Below are positions 5,588 to 10,920 of a stretch of 10,920 nucleotides of DNA, piece after piece. Made by a program: the position numbers and the translations under genes. The stretch spans positions 1 to 10,920 of the forward strand of contig JAAZNO010000026.1 in assembly GCA_012798275.1 (NCBI GenBank), read 5' to 3'. Origin of the DNA: Chloroflexota bacterium. Lineage in GTDB: Bacteria > Chloroflexota > Anaerolineae > B4-G1 > SLSP01. The notes beneath the pieces are model-generated. The model did not search any database, was not told where the DNA came from, and saw nothing but the letters and a program-made list of their open reading frames with translations. Position 1 is the stretch's first letter; the number at the start of each line of letters is the position of its first letter.

Positions 5588-6886
5588 TCACGCTTTTTGC
5601 GCCCAGCCACTGCGTTCTCGCGGGCAATCGGCGGCGCAGATGACGAGCCCGGGGCAAATCTCGCAGCGGGTAGGGGCTGCGACGCGCTCGCGATAGCGGC
5701 GAAAGGCCTCATGGTTCCAGATGAACTCCCAATCGTCGTGGAGCAGGTTCCCGGCGCTGTGATACGGGCCTCGCGGCGGGATGACGCGCCCGTCGGCTTC
5801 TACGCGCACGGCCACATCGCCCGCGCAGCGCGGCCCTTGCTGCAGCTGTTCCGCCAGCGTCTGCGCCGGGTCGCGTTCCACGGGAGGTTCCCAGAGGAAA
5901 CGCGCCTGCACGTCGTGGGCGATTTCCTCGATGATGGCGGCGAGCTGCGGCATCGCTTCGGCACTCAGCGCGCCATCGTGCTGCTCCACGAGCGCTGGAT
6001 CGGCGGTCACATAGGCCACAAAGGAGAAGGTATCGGCGCCCCGGCTGAGCAGGCTGTGGATCGTGGGCTCAATCTGGGAGAGGGCGCCTTCGATCAAGGG
6101 GATCTCGATATTGGCGCAGATGCCGTTCTCTTCCAGCCAGGCAAGCACGACGTCGGCGGCTTGATGGTCGCCGGCTCCGAACAGCGCATCGTGAGTGCCG
6201 ATGTCCAGCGCGGCGTAGGGGAAGGTGACGTGATCTATGCCCGCGACGCGCAGATCGTTGAGCAGACCCTCGGTGAGCAGGGCGGAGGCCAGCGCCCGCA
6301 CGCCGGCGATCATGCCGAGGTCTTCCGCGTGTTCTACGGCATGGACCAGGTCGGCGGGATCAAACGCGGCCGGCGCGAAGAAGGTCACATGCGGGATGTT
6401 GACTTCCCAGAGCCGCTTCAGGATGGGGTGGAGGATGTCGGGCGGAGCGAGCGGCACGGCGGCTTGCAGCGGCGCGATCAGGTTCGTAGCGTTGGGGGCG
6501 AGCGCGGCATCTTCGAGATTGAAGACGGGATAGGCGTCGCCGGGGGCCGCGAGCTGTTGCAGGAGGTTGTGCACGGCGGCAATGTCGCGCCGCATGAGCT
6601 CCGGCGCGGCGCCCCGGAAGGTGGCTTTGAGGGAATCTACGATCTCGCTTTCGTCGTGTCCTTCCAGCAGGGCTTTGGCGATGAGGACGCCGGAAGGGGA
6701 CAGTTGCGCCGCGGCTGCGGCGTTGGCGATGAGCAGGCCGCTGCCGTCACGTTCGACTCGCAAGTGGAAGCGCGTGATGCCGTGCTCCGTTTCCCACAGC
6801 AGATGGCTCATGCCGGGGGCCAGCATCACCGGCTCTTTGGGACGGAAGCGGGCGTAGAGCTGTTGTAGCCGGTCTGTGAATTTCAT
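5588..6886 (-). CDS. PqqD-like/SPASM protein resembling a radical-SAM enzyme without the SAM cluster cysteines
   Basis: 432 aa. Residues about 50-112 (SPSGVLIAKALLEG, ESEIVDSLKATF) read as a PqqD-like/RRE peptide-binding domain. Residues about 120-335 follow the spacing of a radical-SAM barrel, but the cluster motif CxxxCxxC is replaced: T134-N-L-I-A138-P-L-Q141 lies where CNLRCxHC is expected. The GGEP loop reads A171-P-A-A174. The C-terminal part (353-425) is SPASM-like: C354, then P371 where a cysteine is expected, AGNL (378-381), and an intact CX2CX5CX3C (C408, C411, C417, C421). This suggests a catalytically inactive or repurposed maturase-like protein that may still bind one auxiliary Fe-S cluster (inference). 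Start ATG 6886 has GAGGAGG (6900-6894) seven bases upstream; the longer frame to 6964 runs into repeat sequence. It leads a likely operon with the DUF2207-like and methyltransferase genes. Confidence 0.82.
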   Translation of the reverse strand: MKFTDRLQQLYARFRPKEPVMLAPGMSHLLWETEHGITRFHLRVERDGSGLLIANAAAAAQLSPSGVLIAKALLEGHDESEIVDSLKATFRGAAPELMRRDIAAVHNLLQQLAAPGDAYPVFNLEDAALAPNATNLIAPLQAAVPLAPPDILHPILKRLWEVNIPHVTFFAPAAFDPADLVHAVEHAEDLGMIAGVRALASALLTEGLLNDLRVAGIDHVTFPYAALDIGTHDALFGAGDHQAADVVLAWLEENGICANIEIPLIEGALSQIEPTIHSLLSRGADTFSFVAYVTADPALVEQHDGALSAEAMPQLAAIIEEIAHDVQARFLWEPPVERDPAQTLAEQLQQGPRCAGDVAVRVEADGRVIPPRGPYHSAGNLLHDDWEFIWNHEAFRRYRERVAAPTRCEICPGLVICAADCPRERSGWAQKA

Positions 6887-6908
6887 TTTGCGTCCTCCTC
6901 GGAAAACA

Positions 6909-6922
6909 CGTAATGCGTAATG
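6909..6922. repeat. Tandem heptamer CGTAATG, two perfect copies
   Basis: CGTAATG occurs at 6909-6915 and 6916-6922, followed by the partial copy CATAAG. It lies just upstream of the ribosome site of the pseudo-radical-SAM gene. Words of this type are common in intergenic repeats of Chloroflexota genomes as I recall them; no search was made. Confidence 0.6.
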
Positions 6923-6980
6923 CATAAGTGATCTTCTCAGAAAATCAGCGAATCTCAAAATCACTTGTATTGCAAATGTA

Positions 6981-7000
6981 GCGCAAACTTCAGTTTGTGC
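6981..7000. repeat. Near-perfect inverted repeat (9-base arms, 2-base centre)
   Basis: GCGCAAACT (6981-6989) and AGTTTGTGC (6992-7000) are reverse complements except for one position, separated by TC. As RNA this would form a tight hairpin with at most one wobble or mismatch. No T-run follows on either strand, so it is not an intrinsic terminator. It may be a dispersed REP-like repeat or a protein-binding dyad. Confidence 0.6.
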
Positions 7001-7063
7001 TCATGCCGCTATTTTCATGACTCAGTGGTGAGCTGCAAACTCGTGGGAACTCCTCCTCGCAAA

Positions 7064-7087
7064 ATTGGCGAATTGGCGAATCCGCGA
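7064..7087. repeat. Tandem octamer repeat, three copies
   Basis: ATTGGCGA at 7064-7071 and 7072-7079, then the variant ATCCGCGA at 7080-7087. Related words (AATCAGCGAATC) recur near 6944. This period-8 array is the clearest repeat in the spacer. Confidence 0.65.
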
Positions 7088-7145
7088 ATCACACGTGTCC
7101 ACATTCGCACGTTTATCAGAAAATGGCTCACGGATCAGAATTCCT

Positions 7146-7167
7146 CATTACCCCTCCCCCATTACCC
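7146..7167. repeat. Direct repeat CATTACCC, two copies 14 bases apart
   Basis: CATTACCC at 7146-7153 and 7160-7167 within a C-rich stretch, immediately downstream of the lipoprotein stop codon. It is pyrimidine-rich on the plus strand and purine-rich (GGGGGAGGGG) on the minus strand. Confidence 0.5.
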
Positions 7168-7178
7168 ATCCTCATGAT

Positions 7179-8231
7179 TTATTTTTCTATCCGCCACACC
7201 ATCAAATTATCCAGGCAGAGGGTCACCGGGGCGTCGTCGTAGGTCGCGCCGCCGATGCCGATGCGTCCGGTGGGGAAGAGGGCCGTGTCCGTCTGCTGGA
7301 CCAGCACCCCGTTGATGTAGACGAAAAGCGTGCCCTCAATACGTCCCAACCCCAGGTAATTCACGCCGTTGGGGTTGATGTGGAGATTCTCCGTCCAGTC
7401 AATCAGCGGATCCTGCCAGGTATCATCCTGGAGCAGGAACACGGCATAGGATTGCGACGTGGTGTCCACCTCATACCAGAAGAGGTTATCGCCATCAGGA
7501 CCGAAGCCCAACCCGCAGCTGGCGTCCGTATCGGCGCTTACTTCGCATTGCACTTCGGCGAAGAAATCATCCGGGCGGAAGGGCTCGTACCATTCCCAGG
7601 CGGTCATGTTGCTGACTTTGATGTTGATGCAGTATTGACCGTCGGCGGGGGCATAGTAATCCACGTCGTCGCCAAAATCCTCGCCCCAGCTGTTGCGGTT
7701 ATCGGTGAAGTCGTCCTCGAAGCGCAGGACCGCGTTATCGGGCAGGTTCGCCCTCCCGACGACGGTCCAGGTAGTAGGGTCGCTGATGTAGGCGTTGTAG
7801 AGGACTTCGGCGGTGCTGCCATCGCTGTAGGTGACTTTGAGATCGTAGCTTCCTGGTTCGATTCCTTGAACCGTGGTGCTGCCGCCGGCAGGAAGGCTCT
7901 CGCTGAGCCAGTTCGCGCCCCATGAATCATCCTCCACCGAAGAAATGAAGAGCTCCTCCAGCTCGGCGCCGCTCTCGTTGAGAATTTCCAGCGTGGTGCC
8001 CGTGGCCTGGGTGGGGCGTTCGGTGGGTTTGGGCTTGGGAGTCGCAGCAGCCGGTGGTTCAGCGGTCGCCTGGGTGGGCGTTTTGGTGGGGCGCGGCGTG
8101 GCCACCTCAGGCGCCGCGGTGGTAGGCACAGGCGTGGCGGGGGTGAGCGGGGTGGATTTCTCACTGCCGCAGGCCAGGGTGCCAGCGAGCAGGACCACGA
8201 CAATCAACCATAGCCAACGACGGTTATTCAT
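7179..8231 (-). CDS. Secreted lipoprotein with Thr/Pro linker and concanavalin/LamG-like C-terminal domain
   Basis: 350 aa, function unknown. The N-terminus is basic (MNNRRW) followed by a hydrophobic segment to LLAGTLAC, which gives a lipobox-like site with C21 as the lipidated residue (Thr at -3 is not ideal). Residues about 26-78 are a Thr/Pro/Ala linker typical of surface lipoproteins in Chloroflexota. Residues about 79-160 look like a small beta domain (LEILNESGAELEELFI, GSYDLKVTYSDGS). Residues about 165-350 look like a concanavalin-A/LamG-like jelly roll (FEDDFTDN, GLGFGPDGDNLFWYEV, LFVYINGVLV, LCLDNLMVWRIEK), perhaps for carbohydrate or surface binding. The ATG overlaps the end of the MOSC gene by eight bases and has AGGAGGG (8243-8237) five bases upstream, so it is translated from the moa transcript. 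The overlap shows coupling, not a shared function. Confidence 0.88.
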   Translation of the reverse strand: MNNRRWLWLIVVVLLAGTLACGSEKSTPLTPATPVPTTAAPEVATPRPTKTPTQATAEPPAAATPKPKPTERPTQATGTTLEILNESGAELEELFISSVEDDSWGANWLSESLPAGGSTTVQGIEPGSYDLKVTYSDGSTAEVLYNAYISDPTTWTVVGRANLPDNAVLRFEDDFTDNRNSWGEDFGDDVDYYAPADGQYCINIKVSNMTAWEWYEPFRPDDFFAEVQCEVSADTDASCGLGFGPDGDNLFWYEVDTTSQSYAVFLLQDDTWQDPLIDWTENLHINPNGVNYLGLGRIEGTLFVYINGVLVQQTDTALFPTGRIGIGGATYDDAPVTLCLDNLMVWRIEK

Positions 8232-8679
8232 ACGTTCCCTCCTGAGGATGTAAAACTTCGATGACATCACCTGTGTGTACTTCGCCTGGTTCCAACACTT
8301 TGACAAAGATACCTTCCCGTGGCATGACGCAATCGCCGGCAGCGTAATAGATCGCGCAGGGGGTGTGACAGACCTTGCCGATCTGTGTGACTTCGACGAG
8401 CGCTGTGCCGAGCTGCAATCGCGTCCCGATCGGTAGGGTGGGCAACTCCAGCCCCTCGGTGGTGATGTTTTCGGCGAAGCTGCCCTCTTTCACCTTGAGT
8501 CCCTTCGCCCGCATGGTCTCAATGGATTCCCACGCGAGCAAGGAAACCTGCCGATGCCAGTTGCCGGCGTGAGCATCGCCTTCCAGACCCCAATCCACGC
8601 GCAGCACCCCGCTGCCGACGTTTTTCTTGATCATCCCTTTCCTGTCACTGATGCAGACGGCACGGACTTTTCCCTTCAA
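8224..8679 (-). CDS. MOSC-domain protein (TTG start)
   Basis: 151 aa, a small single-domain member of the MOSC family (molybdenum cofactor sulfurase C-terminal domain). These proteins are thought to bind or transfer sulfur or molybdenum cofactor. Visible family features are [13 protein letters not shown] (27-39), [12 protein letters not shown] (43-54), [13 protein letters not shown] (65-77) and the Cys-bearing segment [16 protein letters not shown] (102-117) with C104, C108 and C117, then [12 protein letters not shown]. The start is TTG at 8679: it overlaps the moaC stop by four bases (TTGA) and has AAGGAGG (8692-8686) six bases upstream, which makes the rare start convincing. It follows moaC directly, as small MOSC genes often do in cofactor clusters. 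No active role in the GTP-to-cofactor steps is implied by the sequence itself. Confidence 0.92.
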   Translation of the reverse strand: MKGKVRAVCISDRKGMIKKNVGSGVLRVDWGLEGDAHAGNWHRQVSLLAWESIETMRAKGLKVKEGSFAENITTEGLELPTLPIGTRLQLGTALVEVTQIGKVCHTPCAIYYAAGDCVMPREGIFVKVLEPGEVHTGDVIEVLHPQEGTYE

Positions 8680-9170
8680 GGTTGGCCTCCTTCACGTATC
8701 CAATCGCCGCTCTTGCCGCCATGCTTTTCCAGCAGGCGGATGTTCTGGATCGCCATGCTGCGATCTACCGCTTTGGCCATGTCGTAAATGGTGAGCGCGG
8801 CGACGCTGACCGCGGTGAGCGCTTCCATCTCCACGCCGGTGATGCCCGTACAGCGCACCCGCGCGGTGATGTGGATCGCGGCGTGCTGCTCGTCGAACTC
8901 AAAGTCTACCGTCACGCCGGTGAGGGGCAGGGGATGGCACAGTGGGATAAGTTCCGGCGTGCGCTTGGCCGCCATGATGCCGGCGACGCGGGCCACAGCG
9001 AGCACGTCGCCTTTCGGCACGCCGCCCGCCTGAATCAGCGCGAGTGTCTCGGGCTGCATGTGCACTTCCCCCGCCGCGAGCGCCTCCCGCCGGGTGGGCT
9101 GCTTGGCGCTCACGTCTACCATGCGCGCCGCGCCGTGTTCATCAAGATGCGTCAAGTGTGGATCGGACAT
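8676..9170 (-). CDS. moaC: Cyclic pyranopterin monophosphate synthase MoaC
   Basis: 164 aa. MoaC converts the MoaA product, 3',8-cyclo-7,8-dihydro-GTP, into cyclic pyranopterin monophosphate, the second step of molybdenum cofactor synthesis in the cytosol. Family motifs are complete: [14 protein letters not shown] (17-30), [13 protein letters not shown] (74-86) with H79, [20 protein letters not shown] (112-131) with E114 and E116, and the catalytic pair D130 and K133 in [10 protein letters not shown]. Length matches the usual 160 or so residues. I chose ATG 9170, with AAAGGA six bases upstream; an in-frame ATG at 9215 would overlap moaA and add 15 residues not found in the family. It begins 11 bases after the moaA stop and overlaps the MOSC start by four bases. 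Confidence 0.97.
   Translation of the reverse strand: MSDPHLTHLDEHGAARMVDVSAKQPTRREALAAGEVHMQPETLALIQAGGVPKGDVLAVARVAGIMAAKRTPELIPLCHPLPLTGVTVDFEFDEQHAAIHITARVRCTGITGVEMEALTAVSVAALTIYDMAKAVDRSMAIQNIRLLEKHGGKSGDWIREGGQP
8686..8692 (-). promoter_or_regulatory. Ribosome binding site supporting the TTG start of the MOSC gene
   Basis: AAGGAGG on the minus strand, within the last codons of moaC, six bases before TTG 8679. There is no ATG in this frame until well inside the conserved MOSC region. Confidence 0.8.
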
Positions 9171-9181
9171 GGACAGTCCTT

Positions 9182-10171
9182 TCATCCCCCCACGGTTGAC
9201 ATCGGCAGCGCGCACTCGGGGAGCGGCTGTTGCGCCAGATGATGCTCGCGGGGCTTCTCCACGATGGCCTGGCGGAAGATGGCCTGCAGCTCGGCGTCGT
9301 CGGCGCCAGCGCGCAATGGTGTCCGCAGGTCAATGGCGTGATCGGACATCAGGCAGGGCAGCAAGCGCCCGTCGGAGGTGAGCCGCAGGCGATTGCAGAG
9401 GTGACAGAAATGGTCGCTCACCGGACTGATGAAGCCCACCGTCCCTGCCGCGCCCGGCAATTGATAATAGCGCGCTGGCCCGACACCCATCTCGCCCTGG
9501 ACCGCTGTGAGCGGCCCCCATTCCGCCTCCACGCGCGCGCGGATCTCGGCGATGGGCACGCTGCTCTTGGCTGACCATTCCGCGCCCGCCCCCAGGGGCA
9601 TCACCTCGATGAACCGCACATGCCAATCCGGCAGCAGCGTGAGTCGCGCCAGATCCACGATCTCATCATCGTTCATGCCGCGGATGACGACGGTGTTGAC
9701 TTTCACCGGCCGCAGCCCCGCGTCGAGGGCGGCTTCCCGTCCCCGCAGCACCTGTTCCACGTCCCCCAGGCGGGTGATGGCGTGGAAGCGTTCCGGCCGC
9801 AGCGTGTCGAGACTCAGGTTGATGCGTCGCAGGCCTGCCTGCGCCAGCGGGCGCGCGTAGCGTTCCAGCAACATGCCGTTGGTCGTCATCGAGAGGTCAT
9901 CTAACCCGGGGAGAGCGGCGAGCTGCTTTACCAGATCCACGATGTCCCGGCGGACCAGCGGTTCTCCGCCGGTAAGCCGCACGTGGCTGAGGCCCATCGT
10001 GACGGCAATCCGCACGAGGCGCGTGATTTCCTCGTAGCGCAACACGGCTTCATGCGGTATCGGCGGGACGCCCTCTTCGGGCATGCAGTAGCGACAGCGC
10101 AGATTGCACCGGTCGGTGACGGAGACGCGCAAATATTCGATAGAGCGGGCGAAGGAGTCCACATAAGGCAT
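9182..10171 (-). CDS. moaA: GTP 3',8-cyclase MoaA (radical SAM)
   Basis: 329 aa. MoaA carries out the first step of molybdenum cofactor synthesis, the radical-SAM rearrangement of GTP to 3',8-cyclo-7,8-dihydro-GTP. The N-terminal cluster motif is C22-x3-C26-x2-C29 in [14 protein letters not shown] lies at 68-71. The second, GTP-binding cluster is C256, C259 and C273 ([10 protein letters not shown] then LLPC). The protein ends in Gly-Gly (328-329), the dipeptide that MoaA needs for activity. Length is as expected. The ATG at 10171 is preceded by AGGGA with a nine-base gap. It heads the moaA-moaC-MOSC-lipoprotein unit, which has its own candidate promoter. No molybdenum-cofactor riboswitch can fit in the short leader of roughly 30 nt. 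Confidence 0.97.
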   Translation of the reverse strand: MPYVDSFARSIEYLRVSVTDRCNLRCRYCMPEEGVPPIPHEAVLRYEEITRLVRIAVTMGLSHVRLTGGEPLVRRDIVDLVKQLAALPGLDDLSMTTNGMLLERYARPLAQAGLRRINLSLDTLRPERFHAITRLGDVEQVLRGREAALDAGLRPVKVNTVVIRGMNDDEIVDLARLTLLPDWHVRFIEVMPLGAGAEWSAKSSVPIAEIRARVEAEWGPLTAVQGEMGVGPARYYQLPGAAGTVGFISPVSDHFCHLCNRLRLTSDGRLLPCLMSDHAIDLRTPLRAGADDAELQAIFRQAIVEKPREHHLAQQPLPECALPMSTVGG

Positions 10172-10209
10172 GGTGTTGATTCCCTGGTTTCAAGGCTTTG
10201 TCATGAACA

Positions 10210-10237
10210 AGTGTACCCCATTGTTCCTGCAGGTCAA
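10210..10237 (-). promoter_or_regulatory. Putative sigma70-type promoter for moaA
   Basis: Minus strand: -35 TTGACC (10237-10232), a 16-base spacer, -10 TACACT (10215-10210). The -35 box overlaps the stop codon of the pxpC-type gene. It would give a short leader of about 30 nt before the moaA ATG. Pattern match only. Confidence 0.5.
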
Positions 10238-10920
10238 CAGGTCCGTGGGGAAAGGGGCAGCGCCACGGCTTGAAAGCGCACCTGATCGCCGGGGAGCAAT
10301 TGCGCCACGAGGGGCAGATCCGCCTGCAGCACGGCGGCGATTTTGGGATATCCGCCCGTGGTCTGATGGTCCGCCAGCAGGATGATGGGCTGACCATCCG
10401 CCGGGACCTGCACACATCCCGCGATGACGCCGTCGGAGATGATGTCGGCGGCGCCGGCATGGGCGATTGCCGGGCCTTGCAGGCGCGCTCCCATCCGGTT
10501 CGAGGCGGGGGTGAGGGTGTAGGCGGCGTTCAGGAAGGTCGCGAGCCCTTCGGCGGTAAAGGCCTCGGCTTGCGGGCCGAGGATGACCCTCAGCGTGGGG
10601 TGGGGGCTGTACGGCGGACGGGATGACGCGGGCCATGGCTTCCCTGCCGCGGCAAAGGGGTCGCGCTGCCCCGGCGAGAGGGGGAGGCGGTCGCCGGCGC
10701 GCAGGGCGCGTCCCTCCAGGCCGCCAAATCCGCCGGGCAGATAGGTCGCCTGAGAGCCGAGATACGGCGGCAGGGCGACGCCGCCATCTACGGCGAGATA
10801 AGCCCGCGCGCCGCTCCGGCGTGCGCCGAAGCGCAGCACCTGTCCCGCGCGGAGCGCCACACTGTGCCAGGTGGGGACGGGGAGCCGTCCGGCCCAGAGC
10901 TCGAAGTCTGCGCCGCAGAC
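10234..10920 (-). CDS. pxpC: Biotin-dependent carboxyltransferase-family protein, 5-oxoprolinase subunit C type (5' end outside window)
   Basis: 228 C-terminal residues are present. The family (PxpC/KipA, also the C-terminal half of urea amidolyase-type enzymes, AHS2) works with PxpA and PxpB in ATP-dependent opening of 5-oxoproline to glutamate. Typical stretches are GARAYLAVDGGV, LPPYLGSQATYLPGGFGG, LRAGDRLPL, the SNRMGARLQGP motif, DIISDGVIAGCVQVPADGQ, and PIILLADHQTTGGYPKIA with the conserved TTGGYP. The frame is open to position 10920, so the gene continues upstream. The usual partners (pxpA, pxpB) would lie outside the window, so the exact substrate cannot be decided here; a KipA-like role is possible. 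The C-terminus ends normally at TGA 10234. It is probably a separate unit from moaA given the 62-base gap and candidate promoter. Confidence 0.93.
   Translation of the reverse strand, partial: VCGADFELWAGRLPVPTWHSVALRAGQVLRFGARRSGARAYLAVDGGVALPPYLGSQATYLPGGFGGLEGRALRAGDRLPLSPGQRDPFAAAGKPWPASSRPPYSPHPTLRVILGPQAEAFTAEGLATFLNAAYTLTPASNRMGARLQGPAIAHAGAADIISDGVIAGCVQVPADGQPIILLADHQTTGGYPKIAAVLQADLPLVAQLLPGDQVRFQAVALPLSPRTC

Larger units (their letters stand above)
6887..7178. other. 292-base intergenic spacer with short tandem words
   Basis: An AT-richer gap between the lipoprotein stop and the pseudo-radical-SAM gene. It holds tandem heptamers near 6909, an inverted repeat at 6981-7000, octamer repeats at 7064-7087 and repeated CATTACCC words at 7146-7167. 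I found no convincing promoter, no intrinsic terminator for the lipoprotein gene and no credible small gene. Confidence 0.7.

Noticed and set aside
5534..6868. Plus-strand open frame (444 aa) opposite the pseudo-radical-SAM gene
   Set aside because: The composition is that of a shadow frame, while the minus frame has PqqD-like and SPASM features.
7084..7108. Dyad GCGAAT...ATTCGC around the palindrome ACACGTGT
   Set aside because: The outer arms and the inner palindrome have different centres, so they do not form one coherent element; probably fragments of the repeat words.
6965..7177. Possible 70-aa gene in the repeat-rich spacer
   Set aside because: Its sequence is a translation of the short tandem words; no ribosome site and no domain.
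10172..10233. Molybdenum-cofactor riboswitch before moaA
   Set aside because: The gap is 62 bases and the likely leader about 30 nt, far too short for that RNA.

Overview
The window is a stretch of high-GC bacterial DNA in which every supported gene is on the minus strand, so transcription runs from position 10920 towards 1. Three things suggest a Chloroflexota (Anaerolineae-like) chromosome: a lipoprotein with a long Thr/Pro-rich linker, an AT-richer spacer built of short repeated words, and a diverged long RelA/SpoT homologue. This placement is inference and was not tested by any search. I see no tRNA, rRNA, CRISPR array, transposase or phage gene.

Layout in transcription order. (1) 10920-10234: the 3' part of a pxpC/kipA-type gene (biotin-dependent carboxyltransferase family, 5-oxoprolinase subunit C). 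(2) 10237-7179: a molybdenum-cofactor unit. A sigma70-like promoter overlaps the pxpC stop and is followed by moaA, moaC, a MOSC-domain gene and a secreted lipoprotein gene, with short gaps or overlaps between them. moaA and moaC make cyclic pyranopterin monophosphate from GTP. The MOSC protein probably handles sulfur or molybdenum cofactor chemistry. The lipoprotein is translationally coupled to the MOSC gene but has no obvious cofactor role. (3) 7178-6887: a 292-base spacer of short tandem words and a near-perfect inverted repeat. (4) 6886-2911: three probably co-transcribed genes. They are a PqqD-like/SPASM protein that looks like a radical-SAM enzyme stripped of its SAM-cluster cysteines, a DUF2207-like membrane protein ending in an alternating Cys-Ala array, and a class I SAM methyltransferase. 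(5) 2887-2640: a promoter and a roughly 210-nt structured leader with mutually exclusive hairpins and a terminator-like stem. (6) 2640-1: a long RSH (RelA/SpoT) protein with an intact (p)ppGpp hydrolase centre and an eroded synthetase centre, followed after one base by an SRAP/YedK-type abasic-site DNA-protein crosslink gene that runs off the window.

The parts most worth a second look are the pseudo-radical-SAM/SPASM gene beside the Cys-Ala-tailed membrane protein, and the hydrolase-leaning RSH with its attenuator-like leader. The moa genes and SRAP are ordinary members of their families.
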